From positions 1 through 14,784 of the forward strand of contig CAZMBZ010000121.1 of assembly GCA_964564285.1 (NCBI GenBank): a stretch of DNA of 14,784 nucleotides, read 5' to 3'. Below the pieces are notes generated by a model that saw only the letters and a program-made list of their open reading frames with translations, did no database searches and was not told where the DNA came from. A program made the translations under genes and the position numbers. Of this stretch, positions 8,401-14,524 are shown piece by piece. Every line of letters begins with the position of its first letter. The stretch's first letter is position 1. The DNA comes from JAUWQU01 sp964564285. GTDB taxonomy: Bacteria; Planctomycetota; Phycisphaerae; SM23-33.

Positions 8401-8756
8401 TAGGGCAGTTTCCCGCCGACGAGATGCTCGATAGACGTCGGCCCGTAGAGGCTGGCTGAGCGGACGAACTCGCGTGCCTTATCGACGACGGCCTGGTCAG
8501 GATCGAGCCCGTGGACGACGTATGCTTCGCTCGCCCGCAGTGCGGCGGTGAGTTCGCCGGCTTGCGAGTTTGCCGTGGACCCACAGCCGATGTGTACGAC
8601 CAGCCCGCCACGAATGCCAGATTCGCCCAGCAACTTGCCGGCCCGGGCAGCCGAGGCCTTGTCGAGTTGTCCAGCCTGCTCGCCGTGAGCTTGTCGAATC
8701 GGCATGGTTGTCGCCGCGGCCCCCATCACAATCGCAAACGCCAGAAAATGTTTCAT
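5460..8756 (-). CDS. Exported methyltransferase-like / PQQ beta-propeller fusion protein
   Basis: The protein has 1098 residues. The frame is open 55 codons further upstream, but the ATG at 8756 begins a signal peptide (MKHFLAFAIVMGAAATTM) and has a GGG-rich site about seven bases before it. Residues about 45-155 resemble a class I SAM-methyltransferase Rossmann domain: VVHIGCGS (53-60) as motif I, GLDPD (83-87), LPYADNLINLVVADEL (117-132) and MRVLCPNGVAMIG (141-153). A junction DEWTHFLHDAGNNAV follows, then two PQQ-type beta-propeller regions with repeats such as CLDLKTGTELWK, ALDLATGKRAWSF and GLDPATGAILHR. The second propeller begins at WPTFRHDAARHG. A Cys-bearing stretch (VRGACRMGLVPCNGML) is typical of this planctomycete family. 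Large proteins of this build are widespread in Planctomycetota and of unknown function. Whether the domain binds SAM outside the cytoplasm is doubtful. Confidence 0.88.
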   Translation of the reverse strand: MKHFLAFAIVMGAAATTMPIRQAHGEQAGQLDKASAARAGKLLGESGIRGGLVVHIGCGSTANSQAGELTAALRASEAYVVHGLDPDQAVVDKAREFVRSASLYGPTSIEHLVGGKLPYADNLINLVVADELGKVPMAEVMRVLCPNGVAMIGPKRTVKPRPGTIDEWTHFLHDAGNNAVAHDTQVGPPRRLQWQAGPLWLRSHETPSGIEAMVVGGGRTFYLLDEGLIGITDQRLPERWAIICRDAFNGKQLWRRAVEPWGWPAWAPQLADKDWTTIRAMRGAVPNENQRRIAVEGDRLFTTLSHDAPLSILDAATGKTIATIAETAHARQIAVSDGVAVVYSARTDQSGAAKRRGKPASGTKPAGKLTAVMGETGKVMWQKSIAKLNGVSLAVDGGRVVFQVGKSLECLDLKTGTELWKVQPKGGSARTLVACEGVIVLRIRRDLEVREGATGKLIWQRQGIAAIWGEDLFVIDGAVWPGMRAVKDPNSTGRAENAQAVGYDLKTGEPTKPILAPNLLSPEHHHRCYRNKATDRYLIASMEGAEFLDLKGTNHRQNNFVRGACRMGLVPCNGMLYAPADQCFCQPGGKLLGMLALRSDQTDEPNPLPDSQRLLKGPAFGKIPANHAEASPEDWPTFRHDAARHGATTAKVQPRLGESWRVKLGPGLTAPVVVAGRVYAAVSDSHTVCALDLATGKRAWSFTAGGRIDSAPTVYKGTVLFGSADGYVYCLRADDGALAWQFQAAPVDKRIACFGQVESIWPVHGSVLVREGVAYVTAGRSTYLDGGIRLYGLDPATGAILHRTTLSGPLPDGKDVKRDMAFFVRGANSDVLVSEGDVIYMRQKRLTPSLEQEHPKVLSTKGESDVGLHMFSTAGLLDGSWYNRTFWMYSKRWPGFQLANQAPKSGQLLCVDDKATYGVKVFYRRNVHSTMFFPGREGYLIFADRNDNEPQIVGEPGSKKPLAWLPQSDYDRASRGPKRVIRTLDSQAFGLDKMIGYTRAEPPLWAKWFPIRARAMVKTDDTLFIAGPPDVLDADDPYAAFEGRKGARLVAISAGNGKQLASHDLDIPPVFDGMIAVSGRLLIALTDGSLVCLTAQAK
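8681..8703 (-). repeat. Short interspersed-type repeat inside the signal peptide
   Basis: The minus strand here reads GCCG, then ATTCGACAAGCTCA, then CGGC, encoding the peptide IRQAHG between the hydrophobic core and the mature protein. CGACAAGCTC-type repeats giving IRQAHG- or FDKL-like peptides are, from general knowledge, common mobile short repeats in environmental genomes. It is probably an in-frame insertion. Confidence 0.45.
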
Positions 8757-8885
8757 CTCGCACCCTTTATCGTTGGCTCTCGATCCACACTCAACGCGTC
8801 GAGGCATTCTAACGCATCTGGTTTTCTGCGGATAGTGTCGAACTTCAAGGCCCGACCCTTGCTGCGATCGATCGCGGTTGTGTCC

Positions 8886-8914
8886 TTGCCCTGCTTGGAC
8901 GGAGGTGGTAAAAT
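8886..8914 (+). promoter_or_regulatory. Candidate sigma70-type promoter of the dehydrogenase gene
   Basis: TTGCCC (8886-8891) and TAAAAT (8909-8914) are separated by 17 bases, predicting a leader of about 80 bases before the ATG at 9002. The -10 is preceded by GG, as in the other plus-strand promoters of this window. On the opposite strand, TAGAAT (8811-8806) might serve the divergent propeller gene, but no good -35 box was found for it. Confidence 0.5.
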
Positions 8915-9001
8915 CCTGCACTTGTCTGTCGGCGTGCTGCGTTGGCGGGCTGAGTTTGATGATTTGTCAATGGCGATAATGCTAGATAGAAGGATAGACC
9001 G

Positions 9002-10105
9002 ATGCGAATAGCGGTTATTGGTGGCGACGGGACCGGGCCGGAGGTCGTGGCTGAGGGGCTTAAGGTTCTCAAGGCTGTCAGCGATAGGGTGGGCTTCGAG
9101 TACACGACCAAGGATTTCGACTTCAGCGGTGAGCGATATCTCAATGCGGGGGGCAACCCCGAAGAGCCGTCAATCCCGGTTATTCAGGACCATGAGATTG
9201 CCGAACTGCGTACCTACGATGCGATGTATCTCGGTGCCGTCGGGCATCCGAAAGTCGCCCCGGGCATCATGGAAAAGGGCGTGCTTTTGCGGCTTCGGTT
9301 CGAGTTGGACCAGTACATCAACCTTCGCCCGGTGAAGCTGTACCCCGGTGTTTACACGCCGCTGAAGGACAAGAAGCCCGAGGATATCGACTTCGTGGTC
9401 GTTCGCGAAAACACCGAGGGCATCTACACCGGCATGGGCGGCGTGCAGTACAAGGGCATGGCGTCGGAGGTCTCCACCCAGGTTAACTGCACGACGCGAT
9501 TCGGGGCCGAGCGGGCGATTCGCTATGCCTTCGAGGTCTGCCGCCGCCGTAACAATTCCAAGAAGATGCTCACGCTGGTACACAAGACCAACGTGCTTAC
9601 TTTCGCCGGCGGGACTTGGTATCGGGCATTCATGGAGATTGGGCAGGAATATCCCGACATCAAAAAGGACTACAACCACGTCGACGCGTGCTGCATGTGG
9701 TTCGTCAAGAACCCCGAGTACTACGACGTGATCGTCACCGACAACCTCTTTGGCGACATCATCACCGACATTGCAGCCATCATTCAGGGCGGGCTCGGCG
9801 TCGCGGCCGGGGGAAACATCAACCCCGCTGGCGTGAGCATGTTCGAGCCCATGGGCGGCTCGGCACCGAAGTACACGGGCAAGAACGTGATCAATCCCAT
9901 CGCCGCGATTGCTTCGCTTGGGATGATGCTCCGCGAGACCGGCAACAACAAGGGCGACGTCAGGCTCGTCGAGGCTGGCAACCGCGTGGAGGCTGCCGTT
10001 ATCGCCACCACACCGAAGATGGAGTCCCAGGCGGCAGGGCGAATGGGCTTTTCGACCACCGAGACAGGCAACCTCGTAGCAGCCGCGGTTGCCGAGGCGA
10101 AGTAA
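9002..10105 (+). CDS. leuB: 3-isopropylmalate dehydrogenase-type beta-decarboxylating dehydrogenase
   Basis: This 367-residue cytoplasmic enzyme has the usual family length. AGAAGG lies nine bases before the ATG. By family it oxidises and decarboxylates 3-isopropylmalate in leucine synthesis. Seen in the sequence: IGGDGTGPEV at the N-terminus; substrate-binding Arg99 and Arg109 in LRFELDQYINLRP; Arg135 in VRENTEGIYTG with Tyr142; HKTNVL with Lys195; metal ligands Asp228, Asp252 and Asp256 (TDNLFGDIITD); and the nucleotide loop GGSAPKYTGKNVINP (285-299). That loop has Lys290-Tyr291, where classical LeuB has Asp-Ile, and Gly285 where isocitrate dehydrogenase has His. VRENTEG is also more like isocitrate or tartrate dehydrogenases. 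From memory, a LeuB clade with this signature is known in several phyla, so leuB is preferred; isocitrate or homoisocitrate dehydrogenase activity cannot be excluded. No other leu gene is in the window. Confidence 0.8.
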   Translation: MRIAVIGGDGTGPEVVAEGLKVLKAVSDRVGFEYTTKDFDFSGERYLNAGGNPEEPSIPVIQDHEIAELRTYDAMYLGAVGHPKVAPGIMEKGVLLRLRFELDQYINLRPVKLYPGVYTPLKDKKPEDIDFVVVRENTEGIYTGMGGVQYKGMASEVSTQVNCTTRFGAERAIRYAFEVCRRRNNSKKMLTLVHKTNVLTFAGGTWYRAFMEIGQEYPDIKKDYNHVDACCMWFVKNPEYYDVIVTDNLFGDIITDIAAIIQGGLGVAAGGNINPAGVSMFEPMGGSAPKYTGKNVINPIAAIASLGMMLRETGNNKGDVRLVEAGNRVEAAVIATTPKMESQAAGRMGFSTTETGNLVAAAVAEAK

Positions 10106-10217
10106 CTGAGCGGCAAGAATTTGGTGACACCGCATGTTACGATCTCGCCATTGGCGGGATGATTCCGATGTCCAGCGTGCGGGCCGCGTGTGGTGATAAT
10201 CTTTTTCCGCCAACGTG

Positions 10218-10243
10218 GTGCTCAGTGCTTCAAGCCTGAGCAC
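10218..10243. terminator. Perfect 8-bp hairpin after the dehydrogenase gene, terminator-like
   Basis: GTGCTCAG (10218-10225) pairs exactly with CTGAGCAC (10236-10243) around a 10-base loop, 112 bases past the stop at 10105. No U-tract follows on the plus strand, so factor-independent termination would be unusual. It could instead be an mRNA-end stabiliser or a protein site. Confidence 0.4.
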
Positions 10244-10322
10244 TGGCCGCAACTGCGATTCCCTGTACGTTTCGCCGGGCTTTGTGCTGGCGTCGGCCTT
10301 GGCGTGATGGGGCGGATTTGCT

Positions 10323-10351
10323 TTGGTTGAACTGGTTGGCGATGGTACAAT
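10323..10351 (+). promoter_or_regulatory. Candidate sigma70-type promoter of the thioredoxin-like lipoprotein gene
   Basis: TTGGTT (10323-10328) and TACAAT (10346-10351) are separated by 17 bases, with GG directly before the -10. The predicted transcript starts near 10358, about 100 bases before the ATG at 10462. This placement supports the downstream start over the open frame reaching back to 10282. Confidence 0.55.
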
Positions 10352-10461
10352 ACTTGGGGACGCTGACGAGGTTTCTCCCAGCACGGTTTACGGGAGGTTC
10401 GCGCGATTTGGTGGCTTGCGAGTCACCCGCCGTCGGCCAAGATAGATTGCAGGGCGACCAC

Positions 10462-11496
10462 ATGGTTCATGGCCTTAGCTTCGTTCGTACAATCTCTCCT
10501 CTCGCGACGGTTCTGGTTTGGCTGCTGTTGCTGACCGGTTGCAGTCGCAAGCCGGCCACTCCGCCGGCCACCCAGCCCGCCGCTACCCCGGCCGGGCCTG
10601 CCGCCGCGGCGCTGCGGGAGGAGTTTCTCAAGAAGTACGACCTCACGGGCCGCGTCTCGCTGATCGAGTTCGGCACGGTCGATTGCAAGCTTAGCGGCCA
10701 GGGCCTCGACGGGATGGCCATGCTCCAGAAACTCGACATCGCTCCCGGCCTGGCTTTTGTCCGGGTGGAGGAGTCCGGCACCACCGGTGCGGTGGACGCC
10801 TATTACAAGAAACAAGCCCTCAAGTTTCCCGTTCACCGCGACCCATCCACCGAATTGGCCAAGGCCTTCGAGTCCACGAGCGTTCCGTCCTTCATCCTGG
10901 TCGACAAGTTCGGGCGGGTGCGGTATCGCGGGAGCTGGCCTGACCACGAGGATTTCGCCGACTGGATCGTCAAGATGCAGGAAGCGCCGGGCGACATGGG
11001 GCCGGCGGCGCCATTGTTCGGCGTCGTGACGCTCGAAGGGGTGAAGCTTCTGGCGGCAACGAAGCTGCCTGGGCTCGACGGGCAGGAAATCTCCCTTGAT
11101 GAGGTGATGGGACCCGAAGGCATGGTCGCGGTTTTCATCGATACGACATGCCCGTTCTCGGGCCAGGCGCTGGGCGACATGCCCAAGGTGGCGCCCACGT
11201 TGACTGCGGCTCAGATAAACAGCATCGTGGTCAACATTGACGGCAGCTCGGACGTTGTCAAAAAATACTTCGGCACCAAGCTTCTTGGCGCGCCGGTGAT
11301 CTACGACGCCACGGATGCCACCAAGAAACGCTGGAACATCCAGTCCGTGCCGACTGTCGTGTACATCGATCCGGACAAGGCAATCGCCTACAAGGGCGTG
11401 GCTGTCTGGTCCGACGTCGCAAACGCCATCGAAGAAGCCCGCGGACTGCCGCCCGGAACGATCAAGTTCTCCGCCCGCGGCACGAGCTATGGCTGA
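10462..11496 (+). CDS. Lipoprotein with two tandem thioredoxin-fold domains, each with a CxxS site
   Basis: The protein has 344 residues from the ATG at 10462, which has AGGG seven bases upstream and starts a lipoprotein signal (hydrophobic stretch 11-24, lipobox LTGC, lipidated Cys27). A Pro/Ala/Thr-rich linker (31-50) follows. Domain 1 (about 60-175) has VSLIEFGTVDCKLSGQ with Cys75 and Ser78, and a cis-Pro loop SVPSFILVD (Pro142). Domain 2 (about 195-330) has VAVFIDTTCPFSGQ with Cys230 and Ser233, and SVPTVVYID (Pro297). Both are TlpA/AhpC-type redoxin folds by pattern. Both active sites share C-x-x-S-G-Q, so each lacks the resolving Cys of a CxxC oxidoreductase. It is probably a membrane-anchored periplasmic thiol protein; isomerase, chaperone or peroxidatic roles are all possible. 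No partner such as DsbD is nearby. Confidence 0.82.
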   Translation: MVHGLSFVRTISPLATVLVWLLLLTGCSRKPATPPATQPAATPAGPAAAALREEFLKKYDLTGRVSLIEFGTVDCKLSGQGLDGMAMLQKLDIAPGLAFVRVEESGTTGAVDAYYKKQALKFPVHRDPSTELAKAFESTSVPSFILVDKFGRVRYRGSWPDHEDFADWIVKMQEAPGDMGPAAPLFGVVTLEGVKLLAATKLPGLDGQEISLDEVMGPEGMVAVFIDTTCPFSGQALGDMPKVAPTLTAAQINSIVVNIDGSSDVVKKYFGTKLLGAPVIYDATDATKKRWNIQSVPTVVYIDPDKAIAYKGVAVWSDVANAIEEARGLPPGTIKFSARGTSYG

Positions 11497-11510
11497 GGCA
11501 AGTAACCTCC

Positions 11511-11529
11511 CGCTGCCATGGTGGCAGCG
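11511..11529. terminator. Perfect 8-bp hairpin just after the lipoprotein gene
   Basis: CGCTGCCA (11511-11518) and TGGCAGCG (11522-11529) form a tight stem with a TGG loop, 14 bases past the stop at 11496. No T-tract follows directly; a T6 run occurs about 50 bases later, and another 6-bp stem (CGTCGG/CCGACG) lies at 11614-11630. A 3'-end role is inferred from position. Confidence 0.45.
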
Positions 11530-11674
11530 ACCAAATCAAACCGGGGCTGCGAAGACTGCCAAAATCATTGGGCTCGCGCCTTTTTTGCTGCGCGGCCCCC
11601 GCTGGGCAGGGCACGTCGGCGACCCCGACGAGCGCGGCGGGTTTTCGGCCTTGCCGGCTGCCTTTTGAAGGAGC

Positions 11675-11702
11675 TTGCGGATGCTCACCCGCCCGGTAGA
11701 AT
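11675..11702 (+). promoter_or_regulatory. Candidate sigma70-type promoter of the double SASA-esterase gene
   Basis: TTGCGG (11675-11680) and TAGAAT (11697-11702) are separated by 16 bases, again with GG directly before the -10. The predicted transcript starts near 11709, about 67 bases before the chosen ATG at 11776. Confidence 0.45.
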
Positions 11703-11775
11703 CATCCATGCTGGCCTCGATTGCTTTTCGGGCATCAGGCGCAGCGTAATCTCCCATATCATGGAAAGGACTGAC

Positions 11776-13437
11776 ATGGCCAATCGTAGATGGCTGTACT
11801 GCCTTATGGTGATCAGTTTTCTTACGGTGCAGTTCGCTCATGAATCATTGCTGGCCGCCGATGACGAGGTTCGCGTTTTCATTTTCGCCGGCCAGTCGAA
11901 TATGGTTGGCTCGGATTCCAAGGATTCTCTGGTGGATAACCATCCGCCGTTTACCGGCGCCGCCGAGCAGCAGAAGGATATCAGATTCTCCTACAACCTC
12001 GGGCCTGACAAGAGCTCGGATGGCTGGGTCGCGATGAAGCCGGTGGACCATGTTTTCGGCCCTGAGATGACTTTCGCCCGCAAGTTGAAGAAGCACGCCA
12101 AGTACCCGATCGCCATCATCAAGGACGCATGGGGCGGAACGACGCTGGTTAATGACTGGAATCCTGCCGGACCTGACAGCGGCAGGAAACTCTACTCGCG
12201 GTTGATGAGCCAAGTGGCCGCCCGACTTAAGGACCTGAGCGACAAGGGCATCAAGTATCGCATCGAGGCCATGATGTGGCATCAGGGCGAGAATGACATG
12301 TTCAATGCCGAGGGCATTGTGACTTACGAGAAGAACCTGCGGAACTTCATCGCAAGCGTTCGCAAGGATCTCAAGACGCCCAGGCTCAAGTTCTTCGTCG
12401 GCGAGATCAGTAACAAGGGCGTATGGGGGATGGACAATCGCCATCGCGTAGCCAAGATCTGCGTCCAGCAAATGGCCGTCGTTAAGTCCGACCCCGACGT
12501 CTATTTTGTTCCCACATCTCACCTGGGCTTCAAGATCGGGCGAGGTGCCGGCCTGCACTATCACTTTGGCACTCTCGGCCAGCTCCAGCATGGCGAGGCT
12601 TATGTAGATCATTATCTCAATGCCATTGGTCAGCCGCTGCCAACTAGAGACAGGAGATTCGCCGCGGGCGACTTACCCAAAGGTAAGACCGTCAAGCTCT
12701 TCATCCTTGGTGGTCAGCGCAACATGGAAGGTGAAGAAGCTTACGTATCTCAAATCTCGAACTTCAGCAGGTTCAAGACGCAGGATCGGGACCAGAAGGA
12801 TGTTCTTTATCAATACTCACTGGGAGGCGGGGTGAGGAAATCGCTTAACTGGGAACCGCTTGGGCCAACTGGCTACCTGGGCAACTTCGGTCCAGAGCTG
12901 AGCTTTGGCCGGGCCGTGAAGAGGACTCTCAAGAAGGGCCAGACACTGGCGATCTACAAGTTCACCCACAGCGGCGCGCAGTCCATCGACTGGCTGCCGG
13001 AGGGTATGGACATTCCGCACCGCGATCTCTACAGGAGCTTCATAAAGGGAATCCGGACAGCCCAGGCAGATCTCAAAGCTGCCGGGTATGATAGCGAACT
13101 GGCTGGGGTCTTCTGGCACTGCGGAGAGAACGATCGGGCGTTGCATCAACAGGCAAAGACTTACGCGACGAATCTGAAGAAACTGATCGACGGCACGCGG
13201 AAGGATTTGTCGGCTCCGAAGCTCAAGTGGTTCATCACCGAGCAACCGGTGATCCCGCCCAATTGGGCTGGAAAGAATACATTCCTGCCAATCGAAAAGG
13301 ACCTCGAAGCATTGGCCCAGGCCGATAAGAATATCAAGTTCATCAAGACAAGTCACCTGCCGCACCGTGTGGTAGTGTTCGGCACGGAAGGGATTCTGGT
13401 CCTCGGCGAAGAAATGGCCAAAGCCCTTGGGAAGTAG
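11776..13437 (+). CDS. Secreted protein with two SASA-type (sialate O-acetylesterase-like) domains, the second lacking the nucleophile Ser
   Basis: The frame is open back to 11518, but the ATG at 11776 has AAAGGA just upstream and starts a signal peptide (MANRRW, hydrophobic core, cleavage near SLLA/AD), giving 553 residues. An alternative ATG lies at 11761. Domain 1 (about 32-285) shows the SGNH-type blocks of SASA esterases: FIFAGQSNMVG with Ser41, a DAWGGT block, WHQGEND (168-174) and a C-terminal LHYHFGT with His261. Domain 2 (about 305-553) repeats the order: FILGGQRNMEG with Arg315 where the Ser should be, THSGAQSIDW, WHCGEND (447-453) and LPHRVVVFGT with His530. The family removes acetyl groups from sialic acids or plant/algal polysaccharides. 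Domain 1 may be an active carbohydrate esterase; domain 2 is probably a non-catalytic binding copy. Asp three residues before His261, usual in many SGNH enzymes, is Ala258. Confidence 0.85.
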   Translation: MANRRWLYCLMVISFLTVQFAHESLLAADDEVRVFIFAGQSNMVGSDSKDSLVDNHPPFTGAAEQQKDIRFSYNLGPDKSSDGWVAMKPVDHVFGPEMTFARKLKKHAKYPIAIIKDAWGGTTLVNDWNPAGPDSGRKLYSRLMSQVAARLKDLSDKGIKYRIEAMMWHQGENDMFNAEGIVTYEKNLRNFIASVRKDLKTPRLKFFVGEISNKGVWGMDNRHRVAKICVQQMAVVKSDPDVYFVPTSHLGFKIGRGAGLHYHFGTLGQLQHGEAYVDHYLNAIGQPLPTRDRRFAAGDLPKGKTVKLFILGGQRNMEGEEAYVSQISNFSRFKTQDRDQKDVLYQYSLGGGVRKSLNWEPLGPTGYLGNFGPELSFGRAVKRTLKKGQTLAIYKFTHSGAQSIDWLPEGMDIPHRDLYRSFIKGIRTAQADLKAAGYDSELAGVFWHCGENDRALHQQAKTYATNLKKLIDGTRKDLSAPKLKWFITEQPVIPPNWAGKNTFLPIEKDLEALAQADKNIKFIKTSHLPHRVVVFGTEGILVLGEEMAKALGK

Positions 13438-13591
13438 GCGATTCGGGGAGGAAGTCAATTCAAAGAACGACGCTATTAATTATATGTGAACCGACTGTAA
13501 CCTTTTCGGACCTTGGCGCGTATATAAATAGAATACCGTCCACCAGTGAAGTCGTTGACGGTTCGGAGATGAAGAGATACTTGCGCCTGAT

Positions 13592-13648
13592 GCCCAGGGC
13601 GTTCTGGGCGCGGGCTTATCCGGGATGTGCCGGCCTGGCGGGGCCGGC
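13592..13648 (+). promoter_or_regulatory. Two hairpins in the leader of the Spy-like gene
   Basis: GCCCAG (13592-13597) pairs with CTGGGC (13604-13609), and GCCGGC (13629-13634) with GCCGGC (13643-13648), the second ending 24 bases before the ATG at 13673. An AT-rich stretch with TAGAAT at 13529-13534 is a possible -10 box, but the -35 is poor. A short open frame (13569-13799) crossing these hairpins has no Shine-Dalgarno support and overlaps the real gene. Confidence 0.3.
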
Positions 13649-13672
13649 GCCCTTGTCGAAAGGATCGTTACC

Positions 13673-14302
13673 ATGGCGGCATGCAGATACGTGTGTTTGG
13701 CGGCTGTTCTCGTTTTGGCGGTTGGGTGGTTCGTCAGTGCGTCGGCGCAGACAACCAGGCCGGCCGGGGACGACATTGACAGGATCGCCGAAAGGCTGAA
13801 GGAACGGGGTATAAACCTGGACGCTAACCAAGTCGATCGGGCGAGGAAGGTCATGAACGACCTTCGTGATGGCGTGGAACCGGACCCTGAGCAGATAGGG
13901 AAGATCTTCTCGGATATCCGCAAGCAGATGCAGTCGCGGGGCCAGGATCGTTTGAAGGGGATTCTAGGTGCCTCGGATGAGGAGTGGAAGATTCTGGGTC
14001 CAAAGATCGATAAGGTCAGGACTTTGTCGGCGCTTCTCCGTGCCGACGTTGTCGGGTTTCGCGGGATGCGGTTTGGCGGCAGTGGAAACCAGCAGTCGGA
14101 CATTCAGAAGAAGGCTCGAATTCTTCAGGAGACCCTTGAGAACAAGGCGTCCAATCCGACAGAGATCGCCACGGCTTTGAAGGCCTATCGCGCCGCCCGC
14201 GCCAAGGGGAAGGAAGACCTTCGCAAGGCCCGGAAGGATCTGAGGGGACTGCTGACGGTTAAGCAGGAAGCCCAACTCGTGACGATGGATTTGCTGGACT
14301 AG
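13673..14302 (+). CDS. Small secreted Spy/CpxP-like helical protein
   Basis: The protein has 209 residues. The ATG at 13673 is chosen because AAAGGA precedes it by nine bases and it starts a signal peptide (MAACRY, hydrophobic core, cleavage after SASA at 25/26). The frame is open to 13625 without such support. The mature part is highly charged and helical: DDIDRIAERLKERG, DPEQIGKIFSDIRKQM, then SDEEWKILGPKIDKV (101-115), a motif common in short exported proteins of Planctomycetota. It ends with RGLLTVKQEAQLVTMDLLD, where LTVKQ matches the LTxxQ signature of Spy/CpxP periplasmic chaperones. A role in periplasmic stress or protein binding is inferred from that signature only. No sensor kinase or metal-efflux gene is adjacent. 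Confidence 0.8.
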   Translation: MAACRYVCLAAVLVLAVGWFVSASAQTTRPAGDDIDRIAERLKERGINLDANQVDRARKVMNDLRDGVEPDPEQIGKIFSDIRKQMQSRGQDRLKGILGASDEEWKILGPKIDKVRTLSALLRADVVGFRGMRFGGSGNQQSDIQKKARILQETLENKASNPTEIATALKAYRAARAKGKEDLRKARKDLRGLLTVKQEAQLVTMDLLD

Positions 14303-14524
14303 CCCGCATATTTCACACAGATGTCAGATGATGGTGGCATGGCGCCAAGTTGCGTCAAAGTCTTGGATTTGAGGGCGATCGGCTCGGCCAGTGCAAACCA
14401 CGCCCTTACCCCCACGAGCAACACCGGGTTGTCAGGTGCTCACGGGGATCGAATAGGCAGGCACCTCCATTCTCGAAGATTGCCAAGGACTGTTTTGTAG
14501 AGATCCCGCAGTGGGAAGCCGTTG

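Larger units (their letters stand above)
10106..10461. other. Intergenic region between the dehydrogenase and the thioredoxin-like lipoprotein
   Basis: These 356 bases contain a long perfect hairpin (10218-10243) in the first half and a promoter-like pair (10323-10351) in the second. The frame of the next gene stays open upstream to 10282, but that extension (Trp/Arg-rich, without a signal) overlaps the promoter and looks non-coding. Nothing else was recognised. Confidence 0.6.

Noticed and set aside
9170..10384. A 404-codon minus-strand open frame opposite the dehydrogenase
   Set aside because: It is antisense to a clearly conserved enzyme, has no recognisable motif or start site, and is typical of shadow frames in GC-rich DNA.
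10282..10461. N-terminal extension of the thioredoxin-like lipoprotein
   Set aside because: It would contain the promoter boxes and place the lipobox 87 residues into the protein; the ATG at 10462 has a Shine-Dalgarno site and a proper lipoprotein signal.
9002..13437. A single operon from the dehydrogenase to the double esterase
   Set aside because: Gaps of 356 and 279 bases each contain a hairpin and a promoter-like pair, so separate transcription is more likely.
13569..13799. A 76-codon plus-strand open frame before and across the Spy-like start
   Set aside because: It becomes Arg/Trp-rich after entering the real gene in another frame and crosses two hairpins; it is most likely not translated.
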